Of a stretch of DNA of 64,000 nt, positions 1 to 9,790 are shown piece by piece. A model generated the notes under the pieces. The model ran no database searches, was not told where the DNA came from, and was given only the letters and a program-made list of their open reading frames with translations. The stretch is taken from NCBI GenBank assembly GCA_963691655.1, contig OY829326.1:150120998-150184997 (forward strand), in the 5' to 3' direction. Source of the DNA: Toxonevra muliebris. Lineage: Eukaryota > Arthropoda > Insecta > Diptera > Pallopteridae. A program made the translations under genes and the position numbers. How positions within the stretch are numbered: position 1 is the stretch's first letter; each line of letters begins with the position of its first letter.

Positions 1-997
1 AGCTTTCAACAACCAAAAGCAGAAAAAAGGCAAAATGCTGGGTAACTTCTGTAAGGAATTACAAACAGTTAGTTAATAGTGGTAGATATTTGATGCGTAG
101 CTCTTATTTTAAATTAGCTGTAGTTTAATGCACATGCTCACTCATATTGAATAGAATGCTTCTTATTTGCATTTACTTATTTTTTTAAATTTAATTTGCA
201 AAAAAAATATATTAAATGTAATATTAAGAAGCTCACAAATAACCCAAAGAAACAAGATAAGTAACCAAATGGCAACACTATAAATTACAAGCAGTGAAGC
301 TCAGATATCTTTGATTAAGAATGAGTACCACATACTGAGTGAGAGAGGGAGACGCTGGTTCCTCACTCATTCACTCACTCACTAACTGAAAAAAACCGGC
401 TGCAATCACTAACACCAATAGCAGACCAGCAGCAAACATTGCTACCACTACTAACAAATGTAGCTGCTTACTGAAGTTACGCTCGCTTAAATGATAGATT
501 TTGAGTAATCGTATATATGTTTTGCGTAAGACCAGAGGGTGAATTTTTTGTGATTGTTGTTGCGTTGTTTATATATAATTGAGAGTGGCTCAAAATATAG
601 AGTGATTTTGGAAGCATGAGAGAGTAACTTACTTATTGTTTAGAGTAGAGAGTATAATTTCTATAGTGGTACTGTTTTTGAAAACGTTTGCTGATATTTT
701 GGACGCTGGTCTTGATAAAAAAAAATTGGAAAAGTTTAATTTTTTCTTTACTAAATTCATAAAAATTTTGTTAGTTTTTTTTCTAAAAAAAATAAAATGA
801 AACTAAATAATTTATGTAATTTAAAAAAAAAGTTAATGCGTTCTGTATTTTTTTATTTTTTATTTTTGTTACCCAAATCTAAATTATGAGAGTCTAATTT
901 TTTGTCTGAAAGTTATTTGTCTTTTGACTTTTGTATTTTTTCTCTTTTCACCCCCTGTTGAACTGAACGCACTCTTTTGCACCCCTCACTGCACTGC
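1..997. other. AT-rich flank downstream of Inx2
   Basis: No coding region is supported here. The stretch is AT-rich with long T and A runs. It carries a TCACTCACTCACT-type run near 365-385 and a short GA-rich stretch near 340-352. Part of it may be Inx2 3' untranslated sequence, because Inx2 is transcribed leftward into it. Confidence 0.5.
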
Positions 998-1003
998 TTT
1001 ATT
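998..1003 (-). promoter_or_regulatory. Candidate Inx2 polyadenylation signal
   Basis: TTTATT on the plus strand reads AATAAA on the minus strand, about 105 bases past the Inx2 stop codon. It is the first canonical hexamer noticed downstream. Use in vivo is inferred only. Confidence 0.4.
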
Positions 1004-1107
1004 ACTTAACCCACCATTATTTAAAAATCAACGCTTACGAACGCTTCTCCATACACCAAACTGAACTGAAGAAGTAGTAAGTAGAGAAGAAGAAACGTTG
1101 TTTTGTT

Positions 1108-2208
1108 TTAAGCTTCAAATGGCTGTTTGTGCCCACTACTCGGGTCACCCAATTCTCGCGCCAAATCTGCTATCACTTCTTTATAAATCAATGGATCAAT
1201 ATTTTTGCCCAATTGATATAACAAAAACCAATCACCAATATTACACTTGTTTGCCACCACTTCAACCTCCTCACTTTCGGCCAAACGTGAACGTGCACGC
1301 AACAGCAAATGACGTAGCTTGGGACCCATCACGACAGCCATACGATAAACCAATGATATACCAGATAGAATGCTCAAGATGATAAACCAGAACCACAGGA
1401 ACACATAGATTTTCTCATTGACAATGTTGAGCGGCAACACGCACAGACCATCGAATTTCTGCACCGAACCAGATGGACCGTATTTGTGGAAGGTACATTT
1501 GGTGACTTTCGGAAAGACACGCGCCATCGGATCGATACGTTCATCGGGTTCCATTTCAGTGAACTTGAGCACATCACTGCCGTACGTTGAGAATTCTCCA
1601 TCCAAAAAGAAATCCACGAAGAAAATCTGCCCAATTACATTAGCGAAATTGAGAGCTTCACACACAAAGAAACGGAATGCATAGAAATTGTGTCGATTCA
1701 AATTGCCTACGAAATATTCGACTAAGATTTTTTTACGATCATTTTTGCACTCATCATTTACGATGGGACTATTGAGATCCATGACCAACATTTTCAAACG
1801 TCCACCTTCCCACGATTTCCATAAGTAACGCGGCACATAGAAGAGTATGGCCTGGAAGAATAGCACGAAACAGACCCACTGATAGTATTTGTGATATTTA
1901 ACTTCATCTTCGCCTTCGATGTGCGAACCAACACCTGGTTGTACCACATCGCGACCTGTGATACCGGTCAAACGTTCGGGCACGGTGAATGTTGAATAGA
2001 TCCAGCAGTATGTATCCATAACGCCAAGAGGGATTTCATCGACAATGCAATCGATCGGGTCACCGATGTACTGACGTGAGGTAACTAGAAGCGAAAAGGC
2101 AATCAATATGATCACCGTCGCTTTGTAATGCATGCGAAAGACATTATTATCGATGCAGACTTGATCGATCTTCAGGAGCCCCTTAACGGAGCCGAACACA
2201 TCAAACAT
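1108..2208 (-). CDS. Inx2: Innexin 2 gap-junction channel protein
   Basis: This 366-residue open frame matches dipteran Innexin2 along its whole length; Drosophila Inx2 has 367 residues. Innexins form hexameric hemichannels that dock between cells as invertebrate gap junctions. Visible features are an N-terminal cytoplasmic helix, four hydrophobic segments (about 29-46, 110-129, 180-201 and 267-290) and the family signature YYQWV at 108-112 leading into segment 2. Each extracellular loop carries its two conserved cysteines (C54 and C68; C238 and C256). The coding region has no intron. The start is preceded by AGCAAA, a good fly initiation context, and the N-terminus MFDVFGSVKGLLKID is the conserved innexin start, so the start is secure. 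The stop is TAA. The last 12 residues look more variable than the core. It diverges from the Inx7-like gene 24 kb away. The upstream region probably holds untranslated exons and introns, but none was identified. Confidence 0.98.
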   Translation of the reverse strand: MFDVFGSVKGLLKIDQVCIDNNVFRMHYKATVIILIAFSLLVTSRQYIGDPIDCIVDEIPLGVMDTYCWIYSTFTVPERLTGITGRDVVQPGVGSHIEGEDEVKYHKYYQWVCFVLFFQAILFYVPRYLWKSWEGGRLKMLVMDLNSPIVNDECKNDRKKILVEYFVGNLNRHNFYAFRFFVCEALNFANVIGQIFFVDFFLDGEFSTYGSDVLKFTEMEPDERIDPMARVFPKVTKCTFHKYGPSGSVQKFDGLCVLPLNIVNEKIYVFLWFWFIILSILSGISLVYRMAVVMGPKLRHLLLRARSRLAESEEVEVVANKCNIGDWFLLYQLGKNIDPLIYKEVIADLARELGDPSSGHKQPFEA

Positions 2209-5175
2209 TTTGCTACTGCTGCTGGAGTTGATTTACAAGAGTTATGCTGTTTTTGGAAAATGCGGATGTGTACAGTGCAATTGCTGCAATTTATTGCTTT
2301 TTGTTTAGGATTATTTGCTCTTTATTTATTTTTTTTTTTGGGCTAGTATGCACAAAATTATTTGTGAGACTCGTTACGGCTGACGATCACTTATGTTTGT
2401 TGTAGTTTTTGCTGCTGTTGTGGCGGAATAATAATTTTAAATAACATAGCGTGTTTTTTGTTTGTTTAGTTGTTTCGTTTTTTAGTTATTTAGTTTTGCG
2501 TATACTGTGATTTACTCGCACAAGAAAATTGTTTACTTTTTTCTATGAGATTTTAAGTAATTATTTAGTTTTGTTATTTAGCACACGCGAATTTTATTTC
2601 ACTCATAACAAAATGTATGTAACTAATTAAGTTTTTTCTTTAAATCTGCACAGTTGAGCAAATCAATGAGGATTGTTGGCGCACTGATCTTGTATTGTTA
2701 TTTGCCTGCCCGTCCGTCAAACAAAATAATGGGAAGAAAAAGAGTATAAATTTTCTTTTGTTTTTGTTGGATGTATTGTATTTTGTTTTTGGAAAATAAT
2801 ACGCCGTGGCACCGCAGCACAAAGCGCACACTTCGAATAGAAAATTAAAACTGTCTTGGCTTGTTCGAGCATATTTTGAAAGGCTGAACATATCGCGTTG
2901 TGTGCAAATGGGGCAACGTTTCATACAGTTTATTTTGAGTAGATTACCCACTCTCAGCAATTCCCACTCAAAACCATAAAACCAAATGTGGTCGACTCTC
3001 TAAAAGAGTGTATATGTATTGGTGATTGTCGGTAATACCTGAGCGAGCCTCTGAGTAGCAGCATTTTTTTAAAGTGTCGCGTAACACAGGAATGTCATAT
3101 GTCTGTTGTGGTAATTTCCTGAGCGCGGTTTTCCGATACTTCTACTTTTTCCTCCACCTTTTCTCAGGTAAAAAAAAAACTTTACTACCACCACTATTAC
3201 TATTACAACAACTACTACTCCCTGCTCTCACCACTTCTTATTTACAATACTCTACTGTATGTGTATTATGTCTTTTGGGGTGGATCTTGCTTCTTTGTAT
3301 GCTCTCTCATTTCTATTTGAATTTTTGAGCATTAAAAATGCTGCATATTTCTGAAGGTTTATGCTCATATGTATATTTTTACATACATGCGAATGTACTT
3401 GTAGATAAATCTCATCTTTAGACCAGTTTAGCGTTTGTTTTATCGAAAAAAAAAGGTACAACAAAAAGGGTTCAGTTTAAGTTGGAGAAGTTGAGTTTTT
3501 CCTCCTCCTTTCTTTATTTAATGATTTTTGTATATAAGACGGCGACAGTATGAAAATGGAGTTTATGTATAACTTCAAAAATGAGCTAAGGTTGCCACTA
3601 TTTGTTGTTGATTTATCTAGATATTTTTTGTGGAAAGATGCCATATTTATATTGATTTTTGTAAATAAAACGAATAACTTGTGCGAACTTGATGGGGACA
3701 GATTTACATCTGCATATCGCAATTGATGTAATGTCTTTTGGTAGAAGAAACCAAAGGAGCTTAATTTTAAATCTGATTTATTGTACAAATTAAATTTAAA
3801 GTTTATTCAAAGACAGAAAATTCAACTGTTTTGTTCTTTGTAAAAAAATAAATAAAAAATATCAAAAATCCTTAAGGCTCAATGCCAAAAAAAACCTACG
3901 AAATTAAACTTTTTAAAAAATTTTTGCGAGAAGAGGATAGATTTTTATGTAGTTTGGTTCACTGAAACCGAGCAACGTCCGAATTTCCAAAAATTTAGAT
4001 CTTGAAAAGGATATTATTTATATATCAGGATAAGAGAACGTATCTGTCCCTTACCTCAAAGCTTAAAACAAAAAAGGTCTCAGTATCGGCTATGAGAATT
4101 TCCTGAAGTTGCTGTAGTCTGCTTTTTAAGGTAGGAATTAAAGTGTTAATGGAAATTTTAGCATCAAAATCTTACCTATACTTTTTGATCAATTGAATCC
4201 AATCAAGTGTGGGGCTAAAAATTACAAGAATCTATTAAGCTAAAACTAATTTAGAGTTTTTTTTAAATATATCTTAAATTTTATCTCTATATTTTTTTCA
4301 ATTCTTCTCCAAATTACTAGTGAAATATAGGCGTTCATGAATTCTTGTTTATTTTCTAGCTCTTCTCCTTCCACCGCTTGTATTTACCAGTGTATGTTCA
4401 ACATTTCGAAATCCTCTTCTTAAGAGAGGAATTAAGATATTAGTCGGAGTTTTCAAGCAAAAAACTTGATCGAATCCTGTGATTCTAATCAAGACTAGGA
4501 CTTGAAAATAAAATGTTCTCCAAAACCATAATTAAATTAATATGTTTATATGCATCTTAAAATATATGGATAATTTGTACACAAATTTTCTGTTCCTTTC
4601 GCTTCTAAGGGTCTTTAGCATATATAAATTTTGAGCTTTTTTGATACATAGTTTCTTTAGAAAAATTAAGTGAGTTGCATGGGGCAAAATCACTGACAGA
4701 TTTTAATACAAAAACCGGTATTTTTTCAACACATGGATCGCGATTGCTAGAAGTCTCCGCAATTTTTGGAAAAAAACATAGTTTTATCGCCTCTACAACA
4801 CTCGGGTTACAATATATGTCATACATATGGCTTTGTCATTAGCGGACTAAGTGAGAGAGAAGCTTAGAAATAACATTGTATTCGGTCAGAACGATGAAGA
4901 GGGCAAAAGAAAGCTGGCTTGAATCCTTCCATTGTGCACACAAATAAATATTTCGATTTTAAATCGAAACAACTAAATAAATATTTGTTCTGCACCGCTA
5001 TTGAAGAGCCTCTTAATTACATTTCAATCACATAAAAATTTCTACCAAATAAAAATTTTTTGAATCGATTTAGTATATTCAGCATCATTGTTCAACTTCT
5101 CTACATTTACTTCCTGCACATTAAATACGCATTAAAAGGTTTATTCACTTCCCGTATCCAAACCTAACTACATAT
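2209..5175. other. Inx2 upstream region, no coding gene seen
   Basis: This lies 5' of Inx2 and should contain its 5' untranslated sequence and promoter, but no exon or core promoter could be fixed by eye. A minus-strand AAATTGCAG near 2285 could be a splice acceptor of a leader intron; that is speculative. The short open frames (2640-2960, 3252-3464, 3477-3788, 4605-4826) have skewed low-complexity composition and no recognisable domain. Confidence 0.5.
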
Positions 5176-5251
5176 CGTCGCCTTAGAATTGATTTGGCGT
5201 ATGTGTGTACAAATTCGTATGCCTATTCGCCAAATCAATTCTCAGCCGACG
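5176..5251. other. 76-nt hairpin, candidate microRNA precursor
   Basis: The arm at 5176-5199 pairs with the arm at 5228-5251 over 24 positions with only two internal mismatches (C-C and T-C), closing a 28-nt loop. The innermost 15 pairs, AGAATTGATTTGGCG against its complement, are uninterrupted. Arm length, mismatch pattern and loop size fit an animal pre-miRNA. No known mature miRNA was recognised on either arm, and no terminal inverted repeat or target duplication of a MITE is evident. It lies about 3 kb upstream of the Inx2 start codon. Function is inferred only; a small foldback repeat is the main alternative. Confidence 0.45.
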
Positions 5252-5571
5252 AAATCCCAAATTAATTTTTAAGTTATTGTAAATAAATTCTTAGAATAGC
5301 CACTACATAATTATGCTTATTTTTATAGCTATACACTACGCTACCCTACACTTAGATTCATAGACGTAGTTTCACACTTAAGTATATATTTTTAATTAGA
5401 AAATTTTCGGCAGAGAGCAGACATGCTATGACTACTAAAAGCAAATGCTTGTTCCAAAGACTAAATAAAATAGAAATTTTCAAATTAAATACAAGACAGA
5501 AGAAGAACGATAAAGAATATTATCTCTTATTTTTTTATGACGTTTGCTTCTATTATGTCAAGACAAGAATT

Positions 5572-5590
5572 GTATGTATGTATGTATGTT
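5572..5590. repeat. (TGTA)n microsatellite
   Basis: Short run of TGTA/GTAT tetranucleotide repeats, a common simple repeat in fly intergenic DNA. Confidence 0.85.
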
Positions 5591-6038
5591 TAAAGGCATG
5601 AAATTGAAGTCAAGTTAAGTCACTGTTCTACCTGTTGCAGGTGACTGATAAATTTTGCTTACATTTACAAATAAAAAAAAAAAAATCGAAATGAAATGAA
5701 ACGCAATAGGTATGTATACGAGTAAATACCTTTAAGGTATCATTTTTTTTTATTTTTGGTCTGTATAACTAACAATCTATACGGGTACATTGCCTCGGAT
5801 GTATGTATGTACATAGGTAAATATGTTAAGTATGTTCACGTAAAAATTTTTATATTTTAGATAATTTTTTTTTCTAAATATTCATGAAATAAAATTCTCT
5901 GGTATTTTTGTTTCTTTTCTTTATATTTTTATAGGAATACGGGGAAAACAAAAAAATTTCCCGGGGATTGCATTTTCAGAATATTTAGAATAGGGCTGAG
6001 AAACTATGTAATTAAAAAAAATGAAAATAGGCTTAAGG

Positions 6039-6150
6039 GGCCGTTCACTTATTACGCAACGTGCGAGGGTGGAGGGGGGTGGGGGCTCCGACAATCTGTT
6101 ATGAAGTGCTACACGGGGAGGAGGGAGTCATCGATGTGTTACCAAACGTC
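6039..6150. repeat. G-rich interspersed repeat fragment
   Basis: GGCCGTTCACTTATTACGCA is followed by two G-rich blocks (GGGGGGTGGGGG near 6074 and GGGGAGGAGGGAG near 6115) and a GTGTTAC end. This layout (an 'ATTACGCAAC' start, two G-runs and a 'GTTAC' segment) resembles a repeat type I recall as widespread in insects. It would be a non-autonomous DNA element fragment. The family name is not certain. Confidence 0.45.
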
Positions 6151-6224
6151 GATTTTATATTATTAATAAAAAAATTTTTAATATGTTTCTTGCATATACT
6201 AAAATGACCTCCATAGCATGGATC

Positions 6225-6243
6225 CTTCTTCTTCTTCTTCTTC
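6225..6243. repeat. (CTT)n microsatellite
   Basis: About six consecutive CTT units. Confidence 0.9.
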
Positions 6244-8229
6244 TCAAAAAAATCTGAGTACAGGGTCGGAATGAGCAACTTCGAATTACTTTTAAAAAGT
6301 GATACACTCTCTTTTTGATTTTGTAAGATGTCAAATTATTGGACAGTGTAATTGGGGACTTGAAAATTACTTTGATTCCATTTGTTCTAAGATTTCATCA
6401 TTCATTAAAAATGCTTCTTAAATCCCCCTATCATTCAGGACGTCAGCTTTAAATATGGGATTTCGATTGTCTATTAGTAAATTTATAAAAAAAACAATTT
6501 ATTTTTTTTAAATGAGGATTATTTAAAGCTGAGTTTACGCTTGAATTTTTGTAGGTAAGAAAATCACATTGTGTTTTTTAATCACATATAGTAAAGACCA
6601 GAACAGATTTTTTTTTTTAAATTACTATCCATTTTCTTCGCCATTTCTGAGAAATTTATAAAAATTTTTGCTTTGAACCTAGATTTTAAAGCATTTCTTG
6701 CCAGAGTGCACCTACAATTGGTGAAGTTAACCCCAATGTTCTTAACTCAACTCGTTTAAGGCAAAAAGCTCGACTGGTTTTAAATATAGAAGGGTTAAAG
6801 TCTCAAAGCATATTATTTTTGTATGGCTATATTTTTTAGAAATTTTTTCGTGAACATACTTTATGTATATCTACAGCTTATATGCATTGAGCCTTTACAC
6901 TGAGCATATCGAGTGTGTTGCAATATCACTCGACATGCTCATGAATAATGTGCTGAAGTTTTAATATTCTCTTTGTTTCTTTTTTAACATTCTTATCGGT
7001 GTTTTGCTTTGTGCACCTATTTACCTATGTATGTTGTACCTTTGGACTTGGTTAAAGAGTGATCAGTTTAAATATTGTTTTTTACATAGTCAACAAAACA
7101 TAAGTATACATAATACAATAAATTTTTTTCAAGGTGTAAGAATGAGTCGAAACATTTCGTTTTATTTTTTTTTTTTTTTTTGAATTTATATGTACCTTAT
7201 GATAATCACATGCACATCATAACAGCCTGTACAACATACGTCAATACTTATCACATGATAGATATATTTAGTTAGTTATAATTGTAAAACTTAATTGTCT
7301 CTTTTATGAAGATCGTCAACAATGAAGATCACTGTTTAACTAAACTACTAAAGATATAAATTTCTAAAAGATAACTTACCAAAAAAAATTCCCCTTAACA
7401 TCCATTGAATGGTTTTATAAGTTCTGACTCGTTCGCTCACTCACTCACTTACTATCATAACCCATTCATTCATTCGTTTATTTCCTCACCAATTTTAATT
7501 ATTTTTTTTTTTTCGTTGGACAATCTTACAAATGTATCTCACTAATTGATATTGATCATCAAGATAAACACAAAGTTTAGTCATTCACTGACTTGAAATT
7601 TAATAATACAAACAAATTTGTTCCTTTTCATATCGTCATAAAAAATATAAGATATCTGAATACACAAAAATAAGTTAAGCTTTTTTTCTTGTCATTTCTA
7701 GTTATTCTAAACAAAAATGCTTTATGACAAAAATGGGCTTGGCCCTAACACCGCTAACAGCTAGAAAGCTTATCGCGCTCTCTCGCTCCGCACTGTCAAA
7801 TGATTTGTTGGATTATTCCATGCGTATAGCATAATATTTAATATTTAGCACGTGAGTTAGAATAGATATCCACAAAATATTTATGGGATTATCACTTAAA
7901 GCTTACACATATAGATTTATAACGCGACAAGTTATGATAAATTTCTTTTTATAGTATTTGCTTTAGAATTGTGTGAATAATTTTTTTTTTTATCAGTAAC
8001 AGAATTTTTATTAGCCAGACAGTTGCTCTATTTTATTATGGTGTGATCGTTTTGAAATTTGTTTGAATAGGTTTATGACCTTTAGCTTATCAAAATATAT
8101 GAAATGTGAATAATTTTCTTATTACTTACAAAAAAGGCTAAAAACGGCAAGATCTGCTCATTAAATATATCTATGAAATTCTTCACCATTATTGTTCGGA
8201 AATATCAAGTCTTAGATAAGAAATTAGAT

Positions 8230-8465
8230 GACGACCTCGATAGTCTAGTGGATAGTGCACTAGACTTTCATCCAGAAGGTTGCGGGTTCGATTCCCGCCT
8301 TGGCCTGGTGGTTAATTCTCATAAACTTCTTATATTCACTATCGATATAAAGTGGATGAGAATTATAAGAATGTCTACAAGTACACACCATGGTTGGTAG
8401 TGGCAAAACTACCGAGCTGATAAAAAATTGTCACAGCCGTTGGAATCGGCGTTAACCCTGTCGTT
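8230..8465 (+). repeat. tRNA-headed SINE, copy 1 (3' truncated)
   Basis: The head is tRNA-like: TAGTCTAGTGG matches a pol III A box, and GGTTCGATTCC is a B box within a T arm GCGGG-TTCGATT-CCCGC that pairs perfectly. The body continues through AAGTGGATGAGAATTATAAG, matches copy 2 at 42717, and contains the shared core GCCGTTGGAATCGGCGTTAA at 8436-8455. The 3' end seen in copy 2, with its CCTAA tail, is missing. The open frame at 8173-8400 overlaps this repeat and is not a gene. Confidence 0.85.
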
Positions 8466-9179
8466 GTTTTTGGCTAATATATTGTACAAAAAAAATGTTC
8501 ATATTTCACTACTTTTCGGCAATTTAAAAAAAAATTATTTTTTAAATCAAGCTTGTTTTTTCTTTTTATAATTTAAGTTTGAGCAAAAACGGGAGTACAG
8601 TTTTTTTTATTTGATTTTGAAAAACAGTCCAAATTACATTGTGTGAAGGAACAAAGATTAAAATTTTGAGCAAGTATATAAACTTTTTTTTTATTATTAT
8701 AATAGTTTAAAACGAAAGTTAAAGCTCCATTTCATAATAAAAAATTAATTAATAACTTAAAAAAAAAGTTGTTAAAAAAAATTGTTTTACATGCTTAAAA
8801 AAATTATAGTGTACAAATTCACGCAACTCTAATGTACAATAAATAATTTGATTTCTATTGTGTACAAAAGACATGAAGGGTTGATGATTTTTGAATTATT
8901 TTCTGCGGCTGTTAAAAAAATTGTAATAGTGTTGATTTGTTTTTTGTTAAACAAACGAAAAAATAACAAGGTTCTGAAAGTGGATGCTGAAAATTATACG
9001 GGTCTCGGCATTTTAAAAGTATACGACTAATTTTTTTTTACGTGGGCCCAAAGTTTGGCCATTTCTAACAGATTAAGTATAATAAACCATAAGATAACTT
9101 GTTAGTTTTGCATCAGAGCTTATTTGTATGTTCAGCAACTTATAGTAGAATTTTTCGTAGAATATTTTCTTCCTACATA
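8466..9179. other. Intergenic AT-rich DNA
   Basis: Nothing beyond AT-rich low-complexity sequence was seen. The 60-codon frame at 8848 shows no recognisable domain. Confidence 0.5.
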
Positions 9180-9273
9180 TTAACCCTTTGGTACCCACCA
9201 TTATGGGTTTTTTTTTTGCCTTTTTCGAAAAAGTTTCCTTTTTGACCCATTACGAGGGTTGACAGAGGGTTAA
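9180..9273. repeat. 94-bp near-palindrome bounded by TTAA
   Basis: The sequence starts TTAACCCTTTG and ends CAGAGGGTTAA. The halves are imperfect inverted copies: ACCCACCATTATGGGT on the left answers the complement of ACCCATTACGAGGGT on the right. The centre is CTTTTTCGAAAAAG. The TTAA ends would fit a piggyBac-type target site, making this a tiny foldback MITE. It could instead be a chance or structural palindrome. Confidence 0.5.
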
Positions 9274-9704
9274 TATGTTCAAGAAATATGCTGCCCATGA
9301 AATTTTACTATAGGTCACTGAACAACAAGAATCTGTATACTTGACTTTAGTAAAAATAAACCCAAATTCCAAAAATGTTTCAAATTTCCACCTTTTATAC
9401 TTAGTGAACAAGTGTGTTTTTAAAAGTATTTTCTAACCTAAAAGTTTATTTTGCTTGGAAAATAAACCTTAGTTGTTTTTTATACAAAAAAAAAAAATCA
9501 AAAATTAAAATTTTTTTCTCGAATTTTTACTCCTTTCATGCATTTTGGTCATTATAATGTACAAAATTCCAAAAGCTCTACAGCCTTTCCCAAAAACTTC
9601 TTTCATAATTTTTTTGGTTTTTATTCTTAACAAAGACCAAATCTACGAATATAAAACAAAAACAATTTTTTTTACCCCCCAATAAAAAAGTTGAGAAGAA
9701 AGGG

Positions 9705-9790
9705 TTAAACTGTAGGTCCTACCATCACCACTGTGTTTTAGTGGCAGAGTGCCAGACTCTGGAAACCCGAGTTCGATTCTCGGCTTGGGT
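9705..9790 (+). repeat. tRNA-like SINE fragment
   Basis: TTAAACTGTAGGTCC, the core motif of the SINE at 42717, is followed by a tRNA-like stretch. This has TTTTAGTGGCAGAGTG (A-box-like), a CCAGA-CTCTGG anticodon-like stem and a perfect T arm CCGAG-TTCGATT-CTCGG. It lacks an intact acceptor stem, so it is read as SINE debris and not a functional tRNA. Confidence 0.65.

Larger units (their letters stand above)
5591..8229. other. Intergenic stretch with simple repeats
   Basis: No gene is supported. It contains the G-rich repeat fragment and the CTT run listed separately, homopolymer tracts, and a TCACTCACTCACT-like run near 7436-7450 that resembles the one near 365. Confidence 0.5.

Noticed and set aside
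1098..1382. Plus-strand frame opposite Inx2
   Set aside because: Antisense shadow of the conserved Inx2 coding sequence, as are 1374, 1418 and 2128.
8231..8300. Possible genuine tRNA gene (also at 42718, 45950 and 9720)
   Set aside because: T arm and pol III boxes are good, but acceptor stems do not pair properly and each is followed by a repeated SINE body.
8173..8400. 75-codon open frame
   Set aside because: It lies across the tRNA-like head and body of a SINE; no coding evidence.
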